From Babylonia areolata (taxonomy: Eukaryota > Mollusca > Gastropoda > Neogastropoda > Buccinidae): DNA of 64,000 bases. The position numbers and the translations under genes were made by a program. The stretch lies in contig NC_134879.1 of NCBI RefSeq assembly GCF_041734735.1, forward strand, positions 12,332,318 to 12,396,317, read 5' to 3'. The notes beneath the pieces were generated by a model that worked only from the letters and a program-made list of their open reading frames with translations, did no database searches and was not told the DNA's origin. Positions 39,386-48,293 of this stretch are shown in pieces. Numbering within the stretch: position 1 is the stretch's first letter; each line of letters starts with the position of its first letter.

Positions 39386-42300
39386 AATTATACTTTCTTG
39401 AGGCTTAAAGTTAATGGATGTACAGCAAGCCATCAATATATATGTAAAATATACTTTCTTGAGGCTTAAAGTTAATGTCTGCACATGAAGTCAATATATG
39501 TAAATTATACCTTCTTCAGGATTAAAGTTAATACCAGCACAGAAAGTCATTAATATAATCTCGTCCACCTTGTCTGCACAGCAAGACATCAGTATGTGTA
39601 GATTATACTTTCTTGAGGCTTAACGTTAATTTCTGCACAGCAAGTCATTAACATATGTAAATGATACTTTCTTGAGGCTTAAAGTTAAATCATAAGACTT
39701 ACGGTTAGTCAGATCAAGTGTGTTTCATAACCAGTATGGTGATGAAGAAACGTGAAAGACAAGAATTAATCTGTGTTTGAACAGTGATTCTGACGGGCGC
39801 AGTAGCCGAATGGTTAAAGCATTGGACTTTCAATCTGGTGGTCCCGGGTTCGAATCATGGTGACGGCACCTGGTGGGTAAAGGGTGGAGATTTTTACGAT
39901 CTCCCAGGTCAACATATGTGCAGACCTGCTAGTGCCTGAACCCCCTTCGTGTGTATACGCAAGCAGAAAATCAAATACGCACGTTAAAGATCCTGTAATC
40001 CATGTCAGCGTTTGGTGGGTTATGGAAACAAGAACATACCCAGCACGCACACCCCCGAAAGCGGAGTATGGCTGCCTACATGGTGGGGTAAAAACGGTCA
40101 TACACGTAAAAGCCCACTCGCGTATATACGAATGAACGTGGGAGTTGCAGCCCACGAACGCAGAAGAAGAAGAACAAAAACAGTGCTTCTCACTTCTCTT
40201 CTACCTTCTTTGTGATTATCATCTGTACAGCTGGAATGTGCTTATTTAACCTGGTTTAGCCAATGAAAGACCCATTCACTACTGTATATTGGTAATTTAA
40301 TCTGAAAATACTACTTATGACAAAATAATGACTGACATTATGACACCAAAAAAAAAATGCATCCAACTCCATGTCAAGCCACACTGATAAAACACACTGC
40401 CCACAGCTCACCAATTTCAATCACAATATGCAGCTGATCAAAACGGGTCAGGATTCCATCCTTGGCCATGAAATAGGGAATCTCAAATGAGTGAGTCACA
40501 TCCTCTATATGCTCCAGCTTCAAGAGGTCCACATGGCGATGTCCCAGCTTGGACATGATGCTGTTGACTGTGTTCATGTCATAGGAATTGCGACTGAAGT
40601 CTGATGGATCGTTGGGCACCACTGTTGTTCGATACACTGTAGTGTTGAGCTGTAACAGTTTCTGTGGAGTCACTTTTGCTGATTTGGGTAAAAACACCAG
40701 CTGACGTATGGAGAGATTCTGAGACAGCGCCTCTTCAAAGTGGAATTCTGGTAATGGACTGAAACATAACAGTAATTCCATTTAATAAAATGCTGGAGGC
40801 AGTTATTTTTTTCTTTTACAATCATGGGCTACAACTCCCACATTCACTCGCCTGTTCAAGTCAGCTTTTACTTGTGTAACTGTTTTTATCCCACCATGTA
40901 GGCAGCTATACTCGAGAGGGAGTAAATGCTGGGTATGCTCTTATTTCCATGACTCACAGAACGCCGATATGAATTATGAGATCTCTAACCAGCTAATTTG
41001 ATCTACTGCATGCATGTACACACCAAGGGGGTTCGGGCACAAGACGGCCTGCACAACTGTTGACCTGGGAGATTGAAAAAATCTTTTCCCACCAGGTGTC
41101 ATGACTAAGATTCATACCCAGTACCCTCAGATTGAAAGTCTGCTTTAACCACTCATCTGTTGCACTCATCAGTAGCTGGTATTAGTGGCATAATTGTCAA
41201 CTGGTATATAGTACTAGTTTCAGTCTAGTACCAGTATGATTAACTCTCTCCGGACGAAGGAATGCTCACGCATTCCTACACAAACTGCATGCGGGTGCTG
41301 GCACGAAGAAGAATAGATTACTTGATAAGTAATATATTACCATCATGCGGCTGTTACTCACAGTATTTTGATTCACAAGCAGTGGCACTTTCTGAGTCAC
41401 TCCAAATCAAAGAAATGAATTGTCTGCAAGGGATGATTCATTTTTCCTGTTCTAGTATGTCATGACAAATCATCTGACTTTTCTTGATTGCATACAGATT
41501 AAAAATTAAGGCAAAGTAGGGGTTCTTCTGTAGCAAATTGTTTCTGACATATGCAAAAGCAGTAGAAGAAATCGTTATATAGAGATCTCGAAAGTATTAC
41601 AAATGCTAAACAATGACTGGGATTCTCAGGAGACATTGAAGAGGATGGATAAGGAGACAATGAAGAAAGCAATCAATTTAATTGCAAAGCTACAATGGGT
41701 ATGTTATTGGTAATATTGGGTTCTTTTTCAGAACCGCTATGGCCAAAACGTAAATGAAGATTTGAATAATTTGATTTTTTCTATGTGTAAATAGCAAACA
41801 AATATGTAATTAAACAGTTCACAAAATTACATACACATGTACATGTCATCTTTGTAAACTTTTCCAACCCTTTCTAATCGTCCTCTCATCAGAGGGAAAA
41901 AGCAATGGGAAAAACTTGTCCCTGGATTGAAGTTTGGGTCCTTCGGGTTCAACTATTCCACCAATCTTGATCACTCAGTGCCAGTCATCAAAAGCATGGG
42001 ATTATAAGGTGTTGTCTGCATGGGATGATTCAAATTTTCACAGTTCTGAGTATGTGTCAATGTACAACATCGTACGGCTGTACTGTTTGTGTGAATAGAT
42101 TACAGCATAGAAAATCACAACAAGAGGCAAAAATGTTTATGGGCGGAAAATAACAAGTTACATAAGAGTATCAAACAACATCTTGTGGATCTTAACTGCA
42201 CATAATACATTGCAAAATTTAAGAAAAAATTACTCAGTTATGAAAATAAATGACTCTGATATATGTTATCACTCCATAGGCACGGAAACAATGACTGAGC

Positions 42301-44954
42301 TACTGTGTATGAAAGCAGATGAGGACCCATCTAAGAGAGAAGACAGACTGACAGGATTAAAGGAGACAAACTGAAGAAAGTTCAAACTCAAAGTTTGCAA
42401 TATGAAAGGCTTCAAAAGGTGTTGTTATTGGCCTTATTGTTCTTTTTCAAGACACCTGCATCACTGCAGCCAAAACAGAACTGAAGAAGTTCGAATCAAT
42501 GTGATTCTCTAATCTGGTCAGTGGATAAAGTACACTTATAAATTATTATTTCACTACTAAACAGGTGCTTATAGTAGTGCCAGAAGTATGTTCTAGGCAC
42601 CACCTCAGCCAACTCTGAGTCCCACGTCCTCTCCCTCATGACCTGGTGCCCCCCCCCCCTTTATTAGGTTTGGGCCAAACACTTGTGAGGGGGCCTGAAC
42701 TGCTGTCCACTCTCCATAGAGTTCTATCACTTTGTGGCATTTCAATGAAAATGACAGTGCACACAGCCTATTAAATACTAGTTTCAGTTCATACTTGTCG
42801 CACCGAATGTGTTACGTCAAACACATCAATACTGATGTGTAATCCCGTGTGGCGGCACTGTCCATGTGGCCAGGCTACACTGAATTCACACAACATGGTC
42901 TGAGGTAGTGCGGGTATCGTCTGGAAACGAAGCTTATGGTCGAAACGTTTTACTGCTATTTCGTAACGTCGATCAAGCACGGAAGCAGGCCCAGGGTTGA
43001 TTGTCACCGTCTCCCATTCCCCTTGGTAGAGAGAAATGGCATGGTAGATGTGGGCATATAGAAAATGTTTGAAATCGGTTTCATGAAATTTGTAGCGAAA
43101 ATCTGACAAGTCTTTTGATTGGCTACTTGGATTCAAGCAGTGATACTGTCGTCTTTGACCATTATGAAGTTCTTTGGGACAACAAGATTGTCTTATTTCA
43201 TTCAACTTTTTTTGGGTTCGTGATGAGGCTTCATGTTTACATTAGTATACAGAGAGAGTTTTGGGAAAATTAACCTTTAGTTCAGCAGTTTGAAATGCCC
43301 CAAGAGAAGATGACTGGAAGCCGACTGAGTGACGCAGCAAGTTGGAGGTCACACATGGAAAACTGTCTGGTGTTGTACAGATTTATGTTTTTTTTTTTAT
43401 TGTTGATAACTTATTTGTGTTGGGAAATATGTTTTGTCAGTGGCAGCCTGTGTTGATTGATCTTGTGGATTGTGAAATAAAGGGTTAACGTTTGAAAGTA
43501 CCATTAAGTGAGGGAAGTACTGCCTATAACTTTTGAGTCCCCCCCCCACCCCCACCCCTCTATTTTGTTACAGATATCTTGTTCTGTATTCTTGATGTAT
43601 TACTTACTTGTTTTGTATATAGTAGGTGGTGTTGGTTCAGTGTGGACTGAACAGATCTATGGGCTAACACACTGTCAGTGTGTGTTGAGGGTTTTTCATG
43701 TGTGTGTGCACATGGGGGTAGCAGCAAGTGTTGTGGAACACATGTTTGAGTTATTGGTAGTTGTGGTAACATGTGTAGGAGTTGTGCTTTGTGTCAGTGG
43801 TTTACTTTGTTCAGACAAAGCGGGAAGGAACATTGTAATGTGATTAGTGAGTTGGCAAACTATGAGAGCATTGAGGGTCAGTGCTATGTTGTTGCACATT
43901 GCTGTGTACCAGATATGTTGGAAGTAATGATTTCCTTTCATGTACTTGTGTTGGTGGCATACTTTGTGAATACAAAGAGATTTGTTTGGTAATGGTAGCA
44001 CACAGTTAACTAAGTTGAATGATGGGTAACATGAGTTGGAACACAGGGTTGTATTGGTCAGTGATATGTTTTGTACACAGTATGGTAATTGGTATGTCAC
44101 TGCTGGTGGCAGGTAAGCTTGATGAAGCTTGTACCTCACATAGATCTTTGTGTGAGAGTAGTGCATACTGGTGGACATGTGATGAAAGGTGCTGAGAGGG
44201 TATAGGCCTTTCATGTCAGTGATGTCAGGATATTTTGAGATTTTACTGACCTGGGTTTTGGTTGTGTGTTTGTGTTCCAGGTGTGCTGCTTTAGGTTTAG
44301 GGTGAATTTTACCGTGCTGCTTATAGGTGCTGCTTAAGGTGTAGGGTGTGTAGGGTGAACTTTTTATTGTGTGCTGTATTGTAAAGTAAACACTCTATAA
44401 AAACCACTCCATGTGGCCCTGCTATTGATGTGAGGAGAGAGTGAGTGAGTGCATCATTAGTTGATCCTATATCCCCCCCCCCCACCCCCCCCTGTCTGTT
44501 CCTCTCTCTTCTATTAGAATCGAACCACACTTTCAGTTTTTACACATGTATCCACACAAATACAAACAACATGTACAGGCACATGTGAAAGCACATTTCA
44601 CACCCTCTTTCTAAAGTCTTACATCTCTCAATCAGAAAAAAAAAAAATGATGCAAAAACTCACCCAATGGAATATGCAAGTTTGGGTACCTTCGGGTCGA
44701 AACTAATGCCAACATCTTGATCAACACATACAGGCCAGGTCACAAAAGTCTTGGAGTTATTCAAGGTGTTGGTGCACTGGTAATGATATGATGTCAAAAA
44801 CTTCAGCAGTCTCTGAGCTTCACTGTCAGCACTGTACAACATCTGTAAAGGGCTGTACTGTCTCTGATAGTGAAAGATTAGAACAGCTCCATAGAAAACT
44901 GCACTGAACAGCAGCACAAGAAGGACTGTCCTTTTGTGCCGAGAAATCATTTTT
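31571..44954 (-). CDS. METTL24-like protein with two tandem methyltransferase-like domains
   Basis: Minus-strand exons: 44954-44664 (ATG at 44950), 40758-40412, 39214-39011, 34556-34394, 33977-33855, 32348-32198 and 31783-31571. All splice sites and phases agree, giving 495 residues. Residues about 8-26 are a signal anchor (RTVLLVLLFSAVFYG), so the protein is predicted to enter the secretory pathway, as for METTL24. Residues about 44-265 match METTL24: SEAQRLLKFL, WPVCVDQDVG, LGHRHVDLLKLE, then YNWYKTVYVLFHQAGFRLYH. Residues about 282-490 look like a second diverged copy: SEAQRLKDFL, INLGSSGWSVLSALMESGDV, then QVLRQRYSELKRLTAFHL. Human METTL24 is about 366 residues with one domain. Both domains lack a clear glycine-rich SAM loop, so activity is doubtful. 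An alternative is two adjacent genes, but phase continuity argues against it. Confidence 0.75.
32198..32348 (-). CDS. METTL24-like gene, sixth coding exon
   Basis: Acceptor GAAAAACAG (weak pyrimidine tract), donor GTGCAG|GTCAGT. Encodes APQGVAKTMTLSEGLSRL, then INLGSSGWSVLSALMESG. Confidence 0.7.
32553..33079 (+). mobile_element. tRNA-derived SINE, family B variant, METTL24-like intron
   Basis: The head has a tRNA-like GAGTGGTTAAAGCGTTGGAC with a box B-like region. A shared body follows, then a different 3' part with GCAGCCTGTTGTGCAAATGA and an ATTC tandem tail. The same 3' part occurs at about 52800-52990. Confidence 0.75.
33574..33764 (-). repeat. Dispersed repeat F with ETS-type motif and splice donor, copy 1
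   Basis: Minus-strand copy matching 63505-63691 over about 190 bp. It includes ACTTCCGG (an ETS-factor type site) and a consensus 5' splice site, CACG|GTAAGTATG. It lies in the intron between exons 33977-33855 and 32348-32198, in the sense orientation of that gene. Confidence 0.8.
33855..33977 (-). CDS. METTL24-like gene, fifth coding exon
   Basis: Acceptor TTGTCCGCAG, donor GTCAG|GTACGT. Encodes FKTGSVVVEEVSALHVRC to LSSFSV. Confidence 0.65.
34001..34135. repeat. AT and GA microsatellites
   Basis: AT run at about 34021-34059 and GA run at about 34103-34140 in the METTL24-like intron just upstream of exon 33977-33855. Confidence 0.85.
34394..34556 (-). CDS. METTL24-like gene, fourth coding exon
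   Basis: Acceptor CTGTGGCAG, donor TTCCA|GTAGGT. Encodes SEESEAQRLKDFLDLPEQL to CHILVF. Its SEAQRL start echoes the start of domain 1. Confidence 0.7.
34707..35525. repeat. Minisatellite of about 84 bp, five or more copies, with an inverted end copy
   Basis: Units begin near ACCCAGTCTAGATAGATG and end near CACAAGTGGGGTAAAAAG. There is one near 34710 and a run from about 34975 to 35298, then a partial copy near 35415-35490. The last part (about 35488-35525) is a reverse-complement piece of the unit. A minus-strand SINE D (34850-34978) interrupts the array. Confidence 0.85.
34850..34978 (-). mobile_element. SINE family D, minus strand
   Basis: Same core as the copy at 31117-31235, inserted inside the 84-bp minisatellite. 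Confidence 0.8.
35640..37642. repeat. Minisatellite arrays in METTL24-like intron 3
   Basis: The first block (35870-36840) alternates a 57-bp unit and a 46-bp variant, often as a 103-bp pair. The second block (about 37052-37640) is a 51-bp unit repeated about 11 times. All units share a word like ATCTGCTTACCATCTA or its variant, whose minus-strand reading is a 5' splice site (GATG|GTAAGC). The 51-bp units keep both strands open and give false proteins. Confidence 0.9.
37643..38640 (+). mobile_element. 5'-truncated LINE inserted in the minisatellite
   Basis: Frames encode the region after the RT domain: ITPISIYGVEV, then FPHEKLHIKFCKQIL, VLGELGRFPISLKI, and the C-terminal LRISAHDLRIEKGRY with a Cys/His cluster (RLCNKCNILEDEIHLLDHC). 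At least three frame breaks or stops are present, so the copy is dead. The 3' end is an ATTCT tandem tail, and minisatellite sequence resumes immediately on both sides. Confidence 0.8.
38641..38887. repeat. Continuation of the minisatellite up to the exon donor
   Basis: Four to five diverged units (ATCTGCTTACTACCTATA type) resume after the LINE and run directly into the SINE D that abuts exon 39214-39011. Confidence 0.8.
38888..39004 (+). mobile_element. SINE family D inserted at a splice donor
   Basis: 5'-truncated copy ending in (CTGAAA)n. The flanking direct repeat CTGCTCACC on both sides is the target-site duplication and includes the donor of exon 39214-39011. Confidence 0.85.
39011..39214 (-). 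CDS. METTL24-like gene, third coding exon
   Basis: Acceptor CTGTGCAG, donor GGATG|GTGAGC. Encodes KVDESYLYNWYKTVYVLF, then SCHYFMSWV, the end of domain 1, and a linker. A SINE begins six bases beyond the donor. Confidence 0.85.
39240..39700. repeat. Tandem repeats of about 60 bp, METTL24-like intron 2
   Basis: About six units with the word TACTTTCTTGAGGCTTAA and GCACAGCAAGTCATTAATAT. One contains an AT microsatellite (39352-39381). The unit word TGTCTGCACAGCAAGACATCAGTATGTG (quoted only in part elsewhere) also covers the intron side of the exon 39214 acceptor and recurs at about 39565-39600, so this array too appears to start from an exon edge. Confidence 0.75.
39796..40178 (+). mobile_element. 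tRNA-derived SINE, family B, best copy
   Basis: The head GCGCAGTAGCCGAATGGTTA and box B GGTTCGAATC resemble a serine/leucine-type tRNA. The body continues to GCAGCCCACGAACGCAG and a GAA tail. Confidence 0.85.
40412..40758 (-). CDS. METTL24-like gene, second coding exon
   Basis: Acceptor TGTTTCAG, donor ATTG|GTGAGC. Encodes PLPEFHFEEALSQNLSI through LGHRHVDLLKLEHIED to LHIVIEI, the core of domain 1. Confidence 0.85.
40826..41180 (-). mobile_element. tRNA-derived SINE, family B, minus strand
   Basis: Inverted match to 39796-40178, with the ATCATGGGCTACAACTCCCA end first and the tRNA-like head near 41100-41165. Confidence 0.7.
41870..42440 (-). pseudogene. Decayed tandem copy of the METTL24-like first coding exon and flank
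   Basis: Sequence around 41920-42150 aligns to the live exon at 44664-44954 (shared TTTGGGT and CCTTCGGGT words, CACTGCAC-type spacing, the ATGATTC/ACAACATC region). The flank at 42170-42380 aligns to about 44980-45190. Several small insertions, deletions and substitutions break the frame, and the donor is not preserved. It lies in intron 1 of the gene. Confidence 0.65.
42789..43205 (-). CDS. Unrecognised 138-codon open frame in the duplicated segment
   Basis: An open frame from ATG at 43205 with ordinary residue composition (for example ISLYQGEWETVTINPGPAS, then CEFSVAWPHGQCRHTG). The paralogous segment at about 45795-46390 is similar at the DNA level but has lost the frame. I recognise no family. 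It could be an exon of a gene or a chance open frame. Confidence 0.3.
   Translation of the reverse strand: MNEIRQSCCPKELHNGQRRQYHCLNPSSQSKDLSDFRYKFHETDFKHFLYAHIYHAISLYQGEWETVTINPGPASVLDRRYEIAVKRFDHKLRFQTIPALPQTMLCEFSVAWPHGQCRHTGLHISIDVFDVTHSVRQV
43206..44570. other. Unassigned spacer between the duplicated segments
   Basis: GT-rich sequence without a recognised exon. A few open frames over 70 codons are present but have no familiar motifs. Confidence 0.4.
44664..44954 (-). CDS. METTL24-like gene, first coding exon
   Basis: Acceptor TGTTTCAG before the exon implies an upstream 5' UTR exon. ATG at 44950 gives MISRHKRTVLL; donor is ATTGG|GTGAGT. Encodes the membrane anchor and the start of domain 1. 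Confidence 0.8.
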
Positions 44955-44999
44955 CTGAAACATAGGATCATAATAAGTTATCAGCATATCATCTGTGTG

Positions 45000-46560
45000 G
45001 GATCTACTAACCTGCACATAATACATGCAATAAATTTCTAAGAAATAAAATTACTCAAGATTAAATAAAAATGGAAGAATGAAACCTGACATAGTACTCC
45101 ACTCCAAGGCAACGAAACAAGCGATTCTGACTGAGCTCACTGTGCCATATGAAAGCAGAATGGAGGAAGCCCCCATCTACAAGACCGAGAAGTATGCTAG
45201 TCTAGCCAGAAGCCTCTGAGAATCTGGCTTCCAAGCCAAAGTCCTCGCCATAGAGATTGGTGCAAGTGGGTTTATGGGCGCATCTGCCTACAGCCTCATG
45301 AAACAGCTGTCGATTTCTGGCAGAGAGGACATGGGCTTTCAAGGCAATGGCAGAAGCAGCAGAAAAGTGTTCCAGCTGGATCTGGTCGAGGAGGAATGAA
45401 AGTAAACTTCACAAGGATTAAATTTCCCTACTCAAACAAGGTGGCTCAGTGGTTAAAACGTCTGCCAGAAAAGGTGACTCAGTTCTGAAGTGGCGACCAC
45501 CCTGCAGGCCCGGGTTTGAACCTGCTGAGTGCCAGGAAAAAAAACAGAAAGAAAAGGCGCCAATACATGGGCATCCAGGAATCATGACCTGGGTGCGGCC
45601 CGGCCCCCTTTGAGTGTAAGGAGTTATGGGCCAAACACTTGACTGAGGGGGGCTTCTCTGAAGACCTTGTACTGTCCAGCTCTCCATAGAGTTTCTTATC
45701 ACTTTATAGTTTTGTGCATTTTCATATTTTGTAAAATGACATGATGCACATCATGCTTTCTTTAAATACTTTATTTTTCATTTCATATTCCTTTGTGCAC
45801 CGAATGAGTTGTTCACCGTCAAACACATCAATACTGATAATAGTGTAAACGTAGTGTTTGCAAGCAACTCGTAAACCATGACTGGACAGGCTACATAAAA
45901 TTGCACACCAACAGTGGTCTGTTACTTGCTCGAGTATCGTGCATGGTAAAGAATGCTGTCATTACTGTGTTCCGATTATTTACCGTATCATCTCACTGTC
46001 TCACTGTTCGTATCGGCACATCGTCAGAGACACCGGAAGCATTTGTTGCAACACAGAGGTTGATTTACACCTTTCCTCGACGTCATTTCCTGCACTTGGT
46101 CAATGGAAGAGAAAGTTGGCATGGTAGAGGTGGGCATAAAGAAAGCTGTTTGAACTCGAACTTTACAAATGAAACATTCACTGGATACCAACAAATCTGC
46201 AACCACCATTACATTAATTATTTTGGCTACCGTTATGTGCCCCATGAGCAGTTTTACTATCTTCTTTTGACTCATTTGAAGCTTCTTTGCTGGCCGCACA
46301 CACAGCATTGTCATAGTCATGATAGTGCATTCCTGGAACTTTGTTATTGCCGGTTTCGTGACTGAGGCTTCATCTTCGATAGTATACAGGAGAGAGTTTG
46401 GAAAATTCCCTTTTAAGTTCTAGATGTTGTGAAGTGCCGGAACCAAAGGAGGGGAAAGATGAGCCGCTTGTAGTAAAGCTCCGACTTGAGTGTTACGCCA
46501 GCAAGGTTTGGCCAGGTCACGATTCACTGAAAACTGGTTCTGTGTAGTTTGTGGACAGAT
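45000..46560. repeat. Upstream part of the duplicated METTL24-like 5' region
   Basis: Paralogous to about 42170-43400 (for example CACCGAATG, then CAAACACATCAATACTGAT at 45798 and 42801). A tRNA-like SINE head (GGTGGCTCAGTGGTTAAAAC, about 45430-45540) interrupts it. Confidence 0.7.
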
Positions 46561-46836
46561 TTTTTTTTTTTTTTTTTTTTTTTCCCTCGTTCAGCAGTCA
46601 CATTCCTATAATTCTATTGCGAATGTTGGTATTTGATATTTGCGTTGCGCGCATCCCTGTCATTGAATCAATGTCTTCACACACGAATGTGATTGATCAC
46701 GAATTAAAGCTTGAAGTTTAGTATATTAAAATAATAATTTGGACTCTGTGCCAGCAAGCAAACATTTGAAACAAACATACCCTCCCCCCCACGCCCCACC
46801 CCCCTCCCAAGAACTTTTTTTTTTAATCTTTTTTTT

Positions 46837-46867
<31 letters not shown>

Positions 46868-47668
46868 ATCAGTAATGGGAGTGATGCCAGTCTAGCTACT
46901 GTAGTAATGACAAGTGAACAGACCCCAACTGGCAAAGCCATGATAAACTCAAACTTCTGTTAGGCTGTAGGGGGAAGGCTTTCATTTCAGACTCAAGGGG
47001 CAGAGGTCTGAAGGAGGAGGAATAAGTGAATGGGGGTAGGGGTTGGCATGTTGCTCTGGAAGAAGGGGGTGTGGGAGAAGGAGAGGATGTGCAATGGTTA
47101 ATTATACATGTGGTGAGTCCAGACTAGGGAGCTGTGATCTCATGAAAGAGGCTTTTCTAGTCTTTTTTCTGGGATAGTTTATCACTTCCTGGGAATAAAC
47201 CTGGTACCCATTTGATGGCAGTTGTTGATGTGGGCTGATAAAAAGTCTTTTTCTCCTGGATCCTCTGATCCATCTAAAGTCATATACCAGTACTACCAGT
47301 GTTAGCAGGTTCCAGACAGGAGTTGACTGTGACAAGACTGTTATAGTGTTTCTAAAATTCTATCTCTGGTCTTCTCTTCTTTTTCAAAAGGACATTTGGT
47401 CACTTCAATAAGGCAAGAACCTGATAAACATAACTATATCTATCTATCTATCTGTCTGTCTATCTATATATATATTGTTTGCTGCTGCTAAAAAAAAAGT
47501 CCCCTTTTTTTCTTGGTTGTGCGTTTGTCTTGTGAAGGGATAAACTACTGCATCTGGTTTGGTCTAATAGTTCTGTCTGTATCTTGCTGTCTGACTTGCC
47601 TTTTTCTTCACCTTGTCTGATTGATAACTTATGAAAATCCCCTGAAATCTTCACACATACACTCAATA

Positions 47669-47748
<80 letters not shown>

Positions 47749-48035
47749 ACACACACTTAAAAACCTCTACCATCTCTGAAAAATGAAATTTAAAAAAATG
47801 TAAATTGTACTTTTACTAAAACAAGAAGAAGAATGAATTTTAAACTAATAATTAAAGCCCCATAAATTACTCATTTGACGTATTCATGAAACTGTTGACA
47901 CTGAAGACAGTTTTAAAAAATTCACTATATTAAGAACAGATTTCTCATTGCTTTGAAATGAAATGAAAGACATGGTATAGGTTGCACACCTGGAATCTTT
48001 ACACTACGGGCATTTATGGAACATTGTGTTTCCAG
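46561..48035. other. Divergent intergenic region and probable DHX57 5' region
   Basis: Contains poly-T at 46559-46582, an AT run at 46842-46866, TCTA/TATC repeats at about 47437-47475 and a long CA array at about 47670-47755. The DHX57 coding exon has an acceptor at its 5' side, so a non-coding first exon should lie here or upstream, but I could not place it. Confidence 0.45.
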
Positions 48036-48293
48036 AAAGCAACACACCATGTCTAAACAAGTGCAAAGAAGACGGGGGAAGCCCAACAGGGGCGGTGGTC
48101 GTTTCAACCGTGGAAGAGGTCAAGGCCATGGAGGTCACAAAGGCCATGGAGGTCATGGAGGTGGAGGAGGAGGAGGGGGTAGCAAGCATTTTGACAGGGA
48201 GTTTGAGGACCTGATAGACGGACCAGTCCTGCAGGGGATGGGGTCTGCTGACAGGGGCAACAGAAAGACTGTGATGAAACCAACGGGTCAGCC
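48036..48293 (+). CDS. DHX57: DHX57 first coding exon
   Basis: Acceptor GTTTCCAG, ATG at 48049, donor [28 protein letters not shown] matches the basic glycine-rich start of DHX57. Confidence 0.85.

Noticed and set aside
41230-41480. Possible fifth copy of the 232-bp TTAA element (TTAACTCTCTCCGGACGA)
   Set aside because: Only the left end resembles the family. The interior and a matching right end were not found.
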